From contig CANFUT010000005.1 of NCBI GenBank assembly GCA_947450325.1, positions 1 to 64,000 of the forward strand: a DNA stretch of 64,000 nucleotides, given 5' to 3'. The notes under the pieces were generated by a model. It was not told the origin of the DNA. It was given only the letters and a program-made list of their open reading frames with translations, and ran no database searches. The first letter of the stretch is position 1. Each line of letters opens with the position of its first letter. The translations under genes were made by a program, and so were the position numbers. Positions 1-8,865 of the stretch are shown one piece after another. Source of the stretch: Flavobacteriia bacterium (lineage in GTDB: Bacteria > Bacteroidota > Bacteroidia > Flavobacteriales_D > Crocinitomicaceae).

Positions 1-28
1 AAAAACATGAAAAAAATTGTAGTTTTTG

Positions 29-142
29 GGTGGTCAATTTGAACCGAAACTAGGTGGTCAATTTGAACTGGAAAGTGGTGGTCAGTTTGCTCCGAAATGG
101 GTGGTCAATTTAGTCTGGAATTGGGTGGTCAATTTGACCGTT
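29..142. repeat. Five tandem 23-24 bp repeats resembling an IS21-type element end
   Basis: Five copies of a unit starting GGTGGTCARTTT begin at 29, 53, 77, 100 and 124, a spacing of 24, 24, 23 and 24 bases. Each is followed by a variable ACCGAAA-like tail. From memory, multiple short repeats with this kind of core lie at the ends of IS21-family elements in Bacteroidota, so this is probably the right end of an element whose transposase genes lie before the window. The exact tip and any target-site duplication cannot be fixed here. It is not a CRISPR, because there are no unique spacers. Confidence 0.6.
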
Positions 143-159
143 TTTTCCACATTAGATTG

Positions 160-474
160 ATGAGTGCAAATAATTTCGGCAGTAATTATGTTGGGCAAAT
201 AATTCTCACTTCGGATCGATTATATGTTAGATCCAATTTTTTCATTTTGCCATTTTTTGAAGAATTGTTGATCGACATTGATTTGAAAAAGATTGAGAAG
301 ATCGAAGTGATTTATAAAAATCCAAAAAAACTTAAAAGGCAAAGAATTGCAATTCAGTTTAAGAATGGAAATGAAAAGCATGACACTTTAGTTTTTAGGT
401 CAGGAAATAAGCAGAAGGTTTTTAAAATATTAATCGACAAAACACTAATGCAAAATTCAACCCTAATTTTTTGA
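160..474 (+). CDS. GRAM/PH-like small protein, probably 5'-truncated
   Basis: This is a 104-residue protein if it starts at the ATG at 160. The frame is open back through the terminal repeats to an ATG at 97, but that extension only translates the repeat units and is unlikely to be native. A stretch reading GQIILTSDRLYVRS, followed by alternating hydrophobic strands and a basic patch (KNPKKLKRQR), resembles the beta-sandwich start of GRAM or PH-like domains. It has no signal peptide or membrane segment. The element end directly upstream suggests that an insertion removed the original promoter and N-terminus, so this may be a pseudogene. Function unknown. Confidence 0.4.
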   Translation: MSANNFGSNYVGQIILTSDRLYVRSNFFILPFFEELLIDIDLKKIEKIEVIYKNPKKLKRQRIAIQFKNGNEKHDTLVFRSGNKQKVFKILIDKTLMQNSTLIF

Positions 475-503
475 CTCATTAAACCATAAATTCCATACTT
501 TTG
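471..503 (+). promoter_or_regulatory. Bacteroidota-type promoter
   Basis: TTG at 471-473 and TACTTTTG at 496-503 fit the -33 TTG and -7 TAnnTTTG pattern with a 22-base spacer. The -7 box lies 19 bases before the ATG of the secreted protein at 523. Confidence 0.55.
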
Positions 504-522
504 CATCAAACAAAAATTATCA

Positions 523-1512
523 ATGATGAAAATGAAAAAATTAATGATGCTTTTACTTTTGTCGTTAGCGGTTGTTAGCCCGTTGACAGCGCAAGTGAAA
601 TATTACAAGGTTCAAAATGGAACCAAAACACTTTTGAAAACTGGGGAAAAATTCGTAATTCCTGTGAACGAAAAATTAGAAGCAAGTACCAACTTTTTGA
701 TGGAAATTGACATCATTGCTTTTAAGAAATTGTACACTTACCAATCAATTAACGCAACCATGTTGCATAAAAATTCTGAAGGTGATGCTACAGTGAAAGA
801 TTACATCAATTGGAATCTTGGTTCTGAGTTGTTTAAATCTAAATATGGAACTGAAAAAGTCTTGAATTATTACTTATTTGGAACAGAAGAAGTTCGCAAA
901 AATCCAAAAAACATGTATTTTTATAAGGACAAAGGTTCTTTTTCTTTGACTGACGCGCTTGATACAATTTACTTTGACATTGAAGCAGCTTACAAAACAG
1001 GTAAAGAAGGTTATTTTGAAAATGATGCTTACAAAGAAAGAGATGTGTTTTCAAAAAGAGAATATGTTCCAAATCCAAATTCACCGATTGTAAGTTTCCA
1101 AATTCCAGCTGCAGTTTTGTTGGACAAAAAATATAAAGATTTTGTTGATCCAGGATATGCGTCAACAAACGACATGATGGGTCTATCTGCAATTCACAGA
1201 AAAATTGAAAATGAGTGGAGCCGTGTGAAAGATATCAAAACTGCAGTTCCTGTTGTTGGATATATCGCTACTTTTCCAGAAGTTGCTCGTGCAATGGAGT
1301 CTATTTTGGATCAAAGGGAAGCCGAAATTAAAAAGGAAGCTGACAAACAAAAAGCAATTGATTTGGTTGAACAATGGAGCAATGATTCAAAATATTTGAT
1401 CATTTTAGAAAAAAGTGAAACGCCAACTTTGAAAGCATTGAACAAAAAAATGAAAGGAATTACTGATCCTAATGCATTGATGGAATTGTTTAAAGGTTAC
1501 ACTGGAAAATAA
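523..1512 (+). CDS. Secreted hypothetical protein
   Basis: A protein of 329 residues with a clear signal peptide: a KMKK basic start, a leucine-rich core and a probable cleavage after LTAQ at about residue 24. The mature part is mixed alpha/beta and rich in Lys, Tyr and Glu, with no membrane segment, no lipobox cysteine and no C-terminal type IX sorting domain that I can recognise. It has its own promoter just upstream and a strong terminator just downstream, so it is probably transcribed alone. I do not recognise the family. Periplasmic or exported location is inferred from the signal peptide only. Confidence 0.75.
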   Translation: MMKMKKLMMLLLLSLAVVSPLTAQVKYYKVQNGTKTLLKTGEKFVIPVNEKLEASTNFLMEIDIIAFKKLYTYQSINATMLHKNSEGDATVKDYINWNLGSELFKSKYGTEKVLNYYLFGTEEVRKNPKNMYFYKDKGSFSLTDALDTIYFDIEAAYKTGKEGYFENDAYKERDVFSKREYVPNPNSPIVSFQIPAAVLLDKKYKDFVDPGYASTNDMMGLSAIHRKIENEWSRVKDIKTAVPVVGYIATFPEVARAMESILDQREAEIKKEADKQKAIDLVEQWSNDSKYLIILEKSETPTLKALNKKMKGITDPNALMELFKGYTGK

Positions 1513-1567
1513 TTTGCACAAATTGAATCAATTCTCTAATTAGAATTGATAAATATTTGAAATATTA

Positions 1568-1601
1568 GCCGAAGTTCTGATTAGTTCTTCGGCTTTTTTA
1601 T
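1568..1601 (+). terminator. Rho-independent terminator
   Basis: GCCGAAG at 1568-1574 pairs perfectly with CTTCGGC at 1587-1593 across a 12-base loop and is followed by six T. It ends transcription of the secreted protein gene upstream. Confidence 0.85.
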
Positions 1602-1768
1602 TGTAAAATTTCTATTTATAAAAAACTTCTACTCAACGGCATTTTAAGATAATACAGTTCATTTTAATTAATTATTTGAGTCTATAAATTAAATAATTAG
1701 TTTATTTTTGAACATTTTTTAATTTCGTTTTTTATATAATAAGAAAACGAATATTGTAATAAAATAGA

Positions 1769-2128
1769 ATGATCAAAAGAATTGTCATAGTTGAAGATGA
1801 ATTGATTATCCAAGAACTGTACATAGATTACCTTGAATCATTGGGATACGAAGTTGTTGCTACTTTTGAAAGTGGAGAAAAAGCAATTCAGTATTTTCAA
1901 CAAGAATCTGCTGATTTAATCTTAATGGATATTCGTTTAGATGGAATTTTAGACGGAATTGAAACGATGGTTGAGATTAACAAAAAAAGTTCAATTCCGG
2001 TGGTTTACATTTCAGGAAATTCTGAAGCAAGAAATTTAGAACGAGCTCGATTGACTAATATGAAAGCTTTTTTGTCTAAGCCTTTAAATTTTAAATTATT
2101 GTCAGACACTTTGAAAAAAATACAATAG
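1769..2128 (+). CDS. Single-domain response regulator (receiver only)
   Basis: A CheY-like receiver of 119 residues with no output domain. The acidic pair E9-D10, the phospho-acceptor D54 (in LILMD), the switch residue S82 (in YISGN) and K104 (in SKP) are all present. The ASP-box context IRLDG is the form often partnered with HisKA_2-type kinases. The next gene on the same strand, after a 336-base gap, encodes such a kinase, so the two probably form a phosphorelay. A TATTTTTG box at 1703-1710 is a possible -7 element. With no output domain it must act by protein contact or pass phosphate on. The family call is certain; the partner is inferred. Confidence 0.9.
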   Translation: MIKRIVIVEDELIIQELYIDYLESLGYEVVATFESGEKAIQYFQQESADLILMDIRLDGILDGIETMVEINKKSSIPVVYISGNSEARNLERARLTNMKAFLSKPLNFKLLSDTLKKIQ

Positions 2129-2464
2129 TTGATTGGTGAAGTTAATAAGTCGTTTTCACCAGTAAAAAGTTCAATTTTAAACCAAATCTTTTACAATTAA
2201 AAGCTGCTTGTTTAAGGAAACAAAAAGGTATAAGTTATATTTCAAAACAATCACATTTCTGATAAGGTTTACGCTGTAAAATAGTACATTAATCATCTTA
2301 GTTTGTTAGTTCGTCGAATTTTTAATTAAAAATCGTTGAATAAGTCTAAATTTGTAGCAAGACTTGAGATTTAATGTTAGCATGTTTCTCCATTTCTTAT
2401 GATTATAAAATGAAAATACATATGCAGTGATGTATTTTTATTTTAACAAAAATGTACTATTAAG
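2129..2464. other. 336-base intergenic region without a recognised gene
   Basis: AT-rich spacer between the receiver protein and the kinase. It holds one possible -7 box, TAAATTTG at 2347-2354, without a well-placed TTG, and a weak GGTGAA/TTCACC inverted repeat at 2135-2160 with no T run. No open frame of note and no RNA gene was seen. Confidence 0.5.
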
Positions 2465-4489
2465 ATGATGAATGAATTTCACCCGAAGTTGGAAGAGCAA
2501 ATAATTAATTTTATTGGCCAAAATTCTAGACTTAAGAAGAAAATAGCTGGATTTCTATCAATAATAAATTCAACTTATGAGCAGTACGACGAAAAACTTT
2601 CAGATAATTCTGGAATTGTAGCAAAATATGAGTCAACACTGTTGGATAAAGGAATTTTAATGCATCAGAATCAAGTTTTGAATAATGAAGTTCAACTAAA
2701 TAATTTTCATTTACAACAAAATAAGGTTCAGATTTCTAATTTTGAAAAATTATCTAATGCAGGATCCTTTCAATTTAATCTAAAGTCAGGCATTATGATC
2801 AATTCAAATCAAATGTCTAAAATGTTTGATATTGCTGAATATGAGTATAATATCGAGAATTTCACTGCTTTGTTTATTGAAGCGAAATTGATTAATGAAG
2901 CTATTGTTAGTAGTAAATTGACCAAAAGCAGTATTTTAATTGAAGAAATTCAGTTAATCAACGAAAAGAGATTTTATAGTATAAATGGAGAAGTAATCAG
3001 CGAACGAGGGGAAGAAATTTTGCAAGTTGTGGTGAAAGATTTAACTGCCATCAAAAAGCATGAACACGAATTAGAAAATGCCATTTTGAAATTGGAATTT
3101 TATAAAAGTGTGATAGACCAAACTGTTATTTTAACTACTTTCAATATAGACGGTAAAATCACTTTTGTGAACGACAATTTTACTGATATTGCTGGTTATA
3201 CTAATTTGGAAATGATTGGAAAGAATTTTGATTTTTTGATGTTTGATTCAGGAAATGAAGCTTCTATATCTGAAATTATTGAAAGTTTAGACATCTATGA
3301 TAATTGGAAAGGTACGATCAAAAACAAAGATAAAAACGGCCATATTTTTTGGCTAGATACAACGATTATTCCTTTCATCAGTGATGAAAAAATTAAGAAA
3401 TTTATTTCCATTCAAGTTGATGTCACTGACAAGTTATTAAAGGAACAAAAAGTTGAAGAGCAAAGAGCTTTTTACGAAACAATTTTGAATAACCTTCCAC
3501 TGGATATAGCTGTTTTTAACAAAAATCATGAATACTTATTTGTTAATCATTTAGGGATTAGCAATCCAGAAACTAGAGCGTTTTTGATTGGTAAAACAGA
3601 TTATGACTATTGTAAACAATACAACAAAGAAATCTCAATTGCGGATGCAAGACAAGCTATTTTTGATCAAGTTTTAGAGTCTAAAAAGCAACTGGAATTT
3701 ACAGATAAACTGTTAGGTAAAGATGGTAAAGACGTGTATGTTTTGAGAAAATTTTTCCCATTCATGAACACTGAAAACGAGTTGGAATACATGCTTGGAA
3801 TCGGAGTCGACGTGACAGAAAAAACCGAACAATCGATTCAAATCAAAGAATCTTTAATTGAAAAAGATGCTTTGTTAGGTGAAGTTCATCACAGGGTGAA
3901 AAACAATCTTTCCATCTTTTTGGGATTGGTTGAAATGCAGATGAAAAGAATGAAAGATAAAAATTTGATTAATGAATTTACTGAAATCAAAAATCGAATC
4001 ATTTCCATGTCGTTGATTCATGAAAAATTATATAAGTCTTCGAATTTTGCACAAATTGATTTAAAAGAATACACCTTAGATTTTGTGAAATATTTGAGTG
4101 AATTTTTTGATGCGGATCAAAATGTAAAGATTTCTTTTGAAATGGATGAAGTTTTTGCGAATACGAAAAATACAGTTCCCGTTGCATTGATTATTAATGA
4201 ATTAATCACAAATTCATATAAACACGCTTTTGTAGGAGTTGAAAATCCGACGATAAATATCAAGCTCAATGAAGTAAATTCTTTCGTAGAATTATCGATT
4301 TCGGATAATGGTATTGGTCTGGAAAAAGATTTTGAGTCAATGCAATTAGACTCTTTAGGAATAAAATTGATTCATATTTTCGCTAAGCAATTGAAAGCAG
4401 ATTTGGAAGTTGTTAACGAAAATGGATTGAGTTTCAACTTTAAATTTAAAAATGAAACACCAATTGATTTGATTTATTCAGTCAATTAA
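2465..4489 (+). CDS. Cytoplasmic PAS-domain HisKA_2 sensor histidine kinase
   Basis: A kinase of 674 residues with no membrane segment. The N-terminal 90 residues are helical. Three PAS-like blocks follow at about 90-200, 207-325 (FNIDGKITFVNDNF) and 330-455. The dimerisation/phospho-acceptor region has VHHRVKNNL with the histidines at 475-476, the hallmark of the HisKA_2 class. The ATPase domain shows the N box NELITNSYKHAF near 580 and the G1 box DNGIGL near 614. It therefore senses a cytosolic signal or small ligand through PAS domains and phosphorylates a receiver, probably the single-domain regulator just upstream. The ATG at 2468 is an equally possible start. The ligand cannot be deduced. 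Confidence 0.92.
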   Translation: MMNEFHPKLEEQIINFIGQNSRLKKKIAGFLSIINSTYEQYDEKLSDNSGIVAKYESTLLDKGILMHQNQVLNNEVQLNNFHLQQNKVQISNFEKLSNAGSFQFNLKSGIMINSNQMSKMFDIAEYEYNIENFTALFIEAKLINEAIVSSKLTKSSILIEEIQLINEKRFYSINGEVISERGEEILQVVVKDLTAIKKHEHELENAILKLEFYKSVIDQTVILTTFNIDGKITFVNDNFTDIAGYTNLEMIGKNFDFLMFDSGNEASISEIIESLDIYDNWKGTIKNKDKNGHIFWLDTTIIPFISDEKIKKFISIQVDVTDKLLKEQKVEEQRAFYETILNNLPLDIAVFNKNHEYLFVNHLGISNPETRAFLIGKTDYDYCKQYNKEISIADARQAIFDQVLESKKQLEFTDKLLGKDGKDVYVLRKFFPFMNTENELEYMLGIGVDVTEKTEQSIQIKESLIEKDALLGEVHHRVKNNLSIFLGLVEMQMKRMKDKNLINEFTEIKNRIISMSLIHEKLYKSSNFAQIDLKEYTLDFVKYLSEFFDADQNVKISFEMDEVFANTKNTVPVALIINELITNSYKHAFVGVENPTINIKLNEVNSFVELSISDNGIGLEKDFESMQLDSLGIKLIHIFAKQLKADLEVVNENGLSFNFKFKNETPIDLIYSVN

Positions 4490-4611
4490 TATTTTGATGC
4501 AAGTATCGTTGGTTTTAGCATTGCAATTACCATATTAAATTGATGTTAATAATATTCGTTCTGTTGGTTTAAAATTGCTATTTTACTAAAAAAAATCCGT
4601 ATTTTCGGGAC

Positions 4612-5532
4612 ATGAATAAGACCATTGATCGCCTGAAATTGGCCAATTTTGGAAATCTTGAATTGCTTGCTAAACAAGTTGTTGAAGGATTTATTACAGG
4701 TTTGCACAAAAGTCCTTTTCATGGTTTTTCTGTTGAATTTGCCGAACATCGTTTATACAATACTGGCGAATCGACACGTCACATTGATTGGAAATTGGCT
4801 GCGAGAACAGATAAAATGTTCACCAAAAAGTACGAGGAAGAAACAAATTTGCGATGTCAAATTGTAATCGATTGTTCCAGTTCTATGCTTTTTCCGCAAC
4901 ACAAACCGGTTTCAAAATTAGAATTTTCAGTTTACTCCGCTGCTTCGATTATCGAATTGCTAAAGCGTCAACGTGATGCTGTTGGGATTTCATTGTTTAC
5001 GGATAAGTTGGATTTACAAACTCAAGCCAAATCTTCCGTGACTCATCACCGATATTTGTACAGCGAATTGGAAAAGCACTTGAAAATCTACAATGAATCT
5101 GAGAAAAAAAGCACCAATTCAATTCAAGCTTTGCATGATATCGCAGAATTGTGTCACAAGCGCAGTTTGGTAGTCATCTTCACTGATTTGATGGATGATC
5201 CAGAACGAGAAACAGCCTTTTTTCAAGCATTGCAACATTTGAAACACAACAAACACGAAGTGATTGTTTTTCATGTGGTTGACAAAAAGACAGAAATTGA
5301 TTTTGAATTAGAAAATCGACCATATACGTTGGTGGACATGGAAACTGGCGAACGATTGAAATTGCAACCTGCGGCAATGAAAGAAAAGTATGCAGAAGCG
5401 ATTCAAGCTTATTTTGAGCAAATCAAATTGAAGTGCGCCAATTACAAAATCGATTTTATGCCAGCAGATATTGAATCTGGTTACGACGATGTTCTCTTAA
5501 AATATTTATTGAAAAGACAGAAAATGCGCTAA
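4612..5532 (+). CDS. DUF58 domain protein (vWA-like, MoxR partner family)
   Basis: A protein of 306 residues matching the DUF58 family: GLHKSPFHGFSVEFAEHR, then YNTGESTRHIDWKLAART, then the strand IVIDCSSSM, which has the DxSxS start of a von Willebrand-type metal site (about residues 86-90). No membrane helix, so this is the soluble form. DUF58 proteins normally sit next to a MoxR ATPase and Bat-type vWA membrane proteins. Here it stands alone, and the only moxR in view is 55 kb away, next to surA-like genes. The two may still work together as an AAA+ chaperone pair. Its precise cellular role is unknown. Confidence 0.85.
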   Translation: MNKTIDRLKLANFGNLELLAKQVVEGFITGLHKSPFHGFSVEFAEHRLYNTGESTRHIDWKLAARTDKMFTKKYEEETNLRCQIVIDCSSSMLFPQHKPVSKLEFSVYSAASIIELLKRQRDAVGISLFTDKLDLQTQAKSSVTHHRYLYSELEKHLKIYNESEKKSTNSIQALHDIAELCHKRSLVVIFTDLMDDPERETAFFQALQHLKHNKHEVIVFHVVDKKTEIDFELENRPYTLVDMETGERLKLQPAAMKEKYAEAIQAYFEQIKLKCANYKIDFMPADIESGYDDVLLKYLLKRQKMR

Positions 5533-5652
5533 GCCAATATTTCCCAATTAAAACGAATCTTTTCGTGTAAATTCCTTTTTTGATTTTTACATACATTAAC
5601 TTTAGATATCTTATAGAATCATTTTGATTTTGAATGGATTAAAAGTGCAAAA

Positions 5653-6132
5653 ATGAAAAAGAATATAGCTGTTTTTAGCTCACACGACGAAGCACATCAA
5701 GGATTAGAGGCGTTAATGAATGCAGGAGTTGACATGAAAAATGTTTCCATCATTGGCAAAGCGGAAATTATTGATGATCAGGTAAAAGTAAAATCAAACG
5801 GAGCGATTATCGCAGCACCAACAATAGCAGGAACTGTAATTGGCACCACAATTGGTTTGCTTACAGGAATTGGACTTTTTGCGATTCCAGGATTAGGCGT
5901 TTTGTTTGGTGCTGGAGCAATTGTCGGGGCATTTGCAGGTTTTGATGCAGGAATAATTGCCGGTGGAATTTCTTCTATTTTAGTAGAATTGGGAGTTAAG
6001 GAAAATCGAATTCAGTACGAAGAACACATTCAAGAAGGAAAATTTTTGATGATTATTGAAGGTTCTGAAGCAGAAATTGAAAATGCAAAAGCTATTTTAG
6101 AAGGTTTGCATTTAGGAATAGCAGAGCATTGA
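5653..6132 (+). CDS. Glycine-zipper general-stress-like protein
   Basis: A protein of 159 residues. The N-terminal part (MKKNIAVFSSHDEAHQGLEA) and the C-terminal part (FLMIIEGSEAEIENAKAIL) form the small alpha/beta fold of general-stress proteins of the YflT/DUF1269 sort. Between them, residues 55-115, lies a long Gly/Ala/Ile stretch with GxxxG spacing, probably a glycine zipper inserting into or touching a membrane. Such proteins are often induced by heat, salt or stationary phase. No clear promoter or partner is visible; it lies between the DUF58 gene and a secreted protein gene. The function is inferred from family likeness only. Confidence 0.6.
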   Translation: MKKNIAVFSSHDEAHQGLEALMNAGVDMKNVSIIGKAEIIDDQVKVKSNGAIIAAPTIAGTVIGTTIGLLTGIGLFAIPGLGVLFGAGAIVGAFAGFDAGIIAGGISSILVELGVKENRIQYEEHIQEGKFLMIIEGSEAEIENAKAILEGLHLGIAEH

Positions 6133-6239
6133 TTTTAATTTGGTTTACTTGAGGTTTAGTAGTTTATAGCTTTTTTTTATATACGATATTTTGTATTTTT
6201 AGAACAATTTATTAATATTGTAAAAAAATCTAAAAATCT

Positions 6240-8051
6240 ATGAAAAAATTAATTTACCTTTTATTCATTTCATTGTTTTGTATACAAAATGTTTCAGCTC
6301 AAAATATTGAATTGAAATGGTCCAAGAAAATGGAATACAAAAATTCCAAAGATGGTTTTTTTGACGCTTTTGTTGGTTCTTCTGAAAACGAAGTTTATGG
6401 TACTTTCAAGAATTATAGTAATTCAAAAAGAAAAAGTAAAATTAAAAAACTGAAATTGGTTGCCTTTGATAAAAAGACAATGAAAAAGCTCAATGAATTT
6501 ACTTTAAAAAATTCCAAGGATAAATCTAGATCTAATAAAATTAAGGGTTTAACTTTTGAAAAAATTGTTGTACTAAAGGATCAAGTCCAAATTTATTGGA
6601 GTAAAATTAGCAATTCTCAATGCGAGGTTTACGTTGAAACACTTAATTTAGATTTAGGAAAAAAAGATAAATTAAGAAAAATTTACACAGCGAAAGATCC
6701 AATTGCAAAGGAAACTATGTATTCAGCTTCATCATTGGTAATCTTAGGATCTAAAGAACTTGGAGACGAGGTACTAATTGGCTGTGAACTTGATAAAGGA
6801 AATGGTAAAAATGTAGCTTTCAGTTATGTTTCAATTGGTTCAGACTTAAAAGAAGTTAGCAAAGGAGAATTTGAACTACCAGTTATCAAAAGAACGCTAC
6901 GTGCAACCTACATGTCAGCATTATATTGTAGTTATGAACTTGGAATGGATGGAAGCTTGTACGTTAAATCTTTCGTAATTATGTCGAAGGAAGAGCGAAA
7001 AGCGGCAAAAAAAGGAGAACAAATTGCTTATTCTATTTTAAATGTTGTTGACATCGAATCCAATAATGTTGAAACTTACACAATTAAATATGACGGTATT
7101 AATATTTTTAATTTTAATATTTTAAATGAAGGTGATGAAGTAAGAATTTATGGTTTTTTTAGTGATATTGAAAAAGATCCAGAAGGAAAAAAATCACATG
7201 GGATTTTCTATTCTACGATAACTGATGGAGAAATGGATGAGCCAAAGTTCACTTATTTTGACCAAGAAACTGCTGAGAGATTGTTTGCAAAACCAAAAGT
7301 AGTTTTTGATGAAGTTTCTAGTAAACCTACTAAAAGAAAAAGAGGTTCGTCTTCTTCTAAACCTGTTGCTAGCGAAGATGCAATTGATGAACATTATCAA
7401 ATAGAACTAATCAAATCACTTGACAAAGATCACGTAGTTCTTTTTTGCTCCCAAATGCACAATTATACTGTTACAACTTGTAGTTCCTCTTCATCTGGAG
7501 GAACAACTTGTACTACCAGACCATATTGTAAAAAATTGAATGTAGTTGCTTTTAACTTGAATAACAGTGGTGAAATTATTTGGTCATCTAATGTTAAAAG
7601 AGCAATTATTTATAGTGGTTGGGAAATTAATGACTTGAGAGTAGTATCCGACGAAAGTAAATATTATGTAATTTATGGTTCAGAATGGAAAAGAGATGCT
7701 GTCAATTCTAAAGGCAAGAAAGTTTCTAAAACTAAAACTAGGGCAGAGTCAAGAGATAATTTTGAATATTCTATGATAGACAAAAAAACTGGTGAACCTG
7801 AGACGAAAGATAAAATGGTCAATTCATCAAGTACAGAAAAAAAAGAAAGAAAGTCAGTTAGTCCTTTGGAGATAAAGGTTTATGACAATCAATTTTTCAT
7901 CAATTCGACGAAAGTTCGTATTAATCCATACGTAATAGCTGGAGGTTGTGTACTAGGTATTGCTTGTCCACCAGTTATTGCAATTCCTTTTCTTGTGCCT
8001 GCATTTAGAAATGGTACAGGTTTCTTGGGTACAATTAAGATCAACAAATAA
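6240..8051 (+). CDS. Large secreted hypothetical protein with C-terminal hydrophobic segment
   Basis: A protein of 603 residues with a signal peptide (MKKLIYLLFISLFCIQNVSAQ). The mature part is Lys-rich and strand-rich, and a low-complexity basic/Ser linker occurs near 363-378 (KPTKRKRGSSSSKP). A second Ser/Cys/Thr-rich patch at about 409-430 holds three cysteines and may be disulfide-bonded. Near the C-terminus, about residues 565-590, a hydrophobic Gly/Pro/Cys stretch could anchor it. I do not recognise the family. It is convergent with the yidD operon and ends two bases before the neighbouring stop codon; its terminator lies inside that neighbour. Confidence 0.7.
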   Translation: MKKLIYLLFISLFCIQNVSAQNIELKWSKKMEYKNSKDGFFDAFVGSSENEVYGTFKNYSNSKRKSKIKKLKLVAFDKKTMKKLNEFTLKNSKDKSRSNKIKGLTFEKIVVLKDQVQIYWSKISNSQCEVYVETLNLDLGKKDKLRKIYTAKDPIAKETMYSASSLVILGSKELGDEVLIGCELDKGNGKNVAFSYVSIGSDLKEVSKGEFELPVIKRTLRATYMSALYCSYELGMDGSLYVKSFVIMSKEERKAAKKGEQIAYSILNVVDIESNNVETYTIKYDGINIFNFNILNEGDEVRIYGFFSDIEKDPEGKKSHGIFYSTITDGEMDEPKFTYFDQETAERLFAKPKVVFDEVSSKPTKRKRGSSSSKPVASEDAIDEHYQIELIKSLDKDHVVLFCSQMHNYTVTTCSSSSSGGTTCTTRPYCKKLNVVAFNLNNSGEIIWSSNVKRAIIYSGWEINDLRVVSDESKYYVIYGSEWKRDAVNSKGKKVSKTKTRAESRDNFEYSMIDKKTGEPETKDKMVNSSSTEKKERKSVSPLEIKVYDNQFFINSTKVRINPYVIAGGCVLGIACPPVIAIPFLVPAFRNGTGFLGTIKINK

Positions 8052-8052
8052 T

Positions 8053-8865
8053 CTATCGAAATTCTAAAGGATATTTATTAAATATTTCTTCCATCTTAAG
8101 CTCGCATGTTTGTGCGAGCTTATTTTTTTGAGTCAATTCTTTTTTGGCAATCAGTTTTCTGGTAAGATTAACGTTTCCCAAGTAAAATTTTGTGACCAAA
8201 TTTGTTCCCCAGCCGATTGAGTTTACAATCAAATTTCCTTTAATAAGATAACTTATCGCAAAAATCGTTGCTGTATTGAGTGACATGGAAATTAAACCTT
8301 TTCCAATATTTCCATTCAACATCATTCCAAATCCTGGAACTATCGCAGCAAACTGTTTGAATTTTTTGTGTTGAATTTCATATTCTTTGATCTCTTCAAT
8401 GCAGCTTAATCCTAGAAAAATGGAATCCTTGGCTATCAAGATGGGTTGAATTTGACAAGCAACACTTGAATCATATTCCAAATAAGTCAAGTATTTCAAA
8501 GCTAAAAAACCTGTTGAAGGTTCATTGCTAAGTTTTTCAAACGATTCGATGTAATAAACCGTCAAAGAAATTTCTTTATTGAAAAAAGACACAAGCATTG
8601 CATTCCAAGTGAAAATTTCGCGCAATGAATCCGAAAGATAATTTGGATCTACACGCTCAATTTCTAGTTGTAATTTTTGGTCAATTGAATCATTTTCAAT
8701 TAAATATTGAATTTTTTGAACCAATAATTCATGTTTGGACGCACTGTCTTTCGCAAGAAAAATAGATTTTTCCATTTCCATCAAGTGAACGTCAAATTGC
8801 TGTTGTGAAAAACAAAAATCAGTACAAAGAAGGACGATACTTATAATGGTAATAATCGGACGCAT
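8053..8865 (-). CDS. Secretory/membrane protein with PGFG motif, third gene of yidD-like operon
   Basis: A protein of 270 residues with an N-terminal signal peptide (IITIISIVLLCTDFCFSQ). The first 170 residues are helical and probably periplasmic. Then comes FAAIVPGFGMMLNGNIGKG, followed by hydrophobic segments around 190-225. The motif and layout match the second gene of the operon (SAVIPGLGKLYIGSK), so the two proteins are paralogues. The ATG overlaps the end of the upstream gene by 47 bases, which suggests translational coupling. PGLG-plus-hairpin modules occur in several Bacteroidota membrane proteins of unknown role. The function is unknown; a link to envelope protein insertion is suggested by the YidD-like gene in front. 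Confidence 0.65.
   Translation of the reverse strand: MRPIITIISIVLLCTDFCFSQQQFDVHLMEMEKSIFLAKDSASKHELLVQKIQYLIENDSIDQKLQLEIERVDPNYLSDSLREIFTWNAMLVSFFNKEISLTVYYIESFEKLSNEPSTGFLALKYLTYLEYDSSVACQIQPILIAKDSIFLGLSCIEEIKEYEIQHKKFKQFAAIVPGFGMMLNGNIGKGLISMSLNTATIFAISYLIKGNLIVNSIGWGTNLVTKFYLGNVNLTRKLIAKKELTQKNKLAQTCELKMEEIFNKYPLEFR
8097..8129 (+). terminator. Terminator hairpin inside the end of the convergent gene
   Basis: TAAGCTCGCA at 8097-8106 pairs perfectly with TGCGAGCTTA at 8113-8122 across six bases, followed by seven T. It serves the plus-strand secreted protein that stops at 8051, yet its bases code for the last residues of the minus-strand gene (around QTCELK). Confidence 0.85.

Noticed and set aside
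29-142. CRISPR array
   Set aside because: The units are 24 bases long with only short variable tails and no true spacers; this fits transposon end repeats.
2135-2160. Hairpin after the receiver gene as a terminator
   Set aside because: Only a 6-bp stem with a 14-base loop and no T run afterwards.
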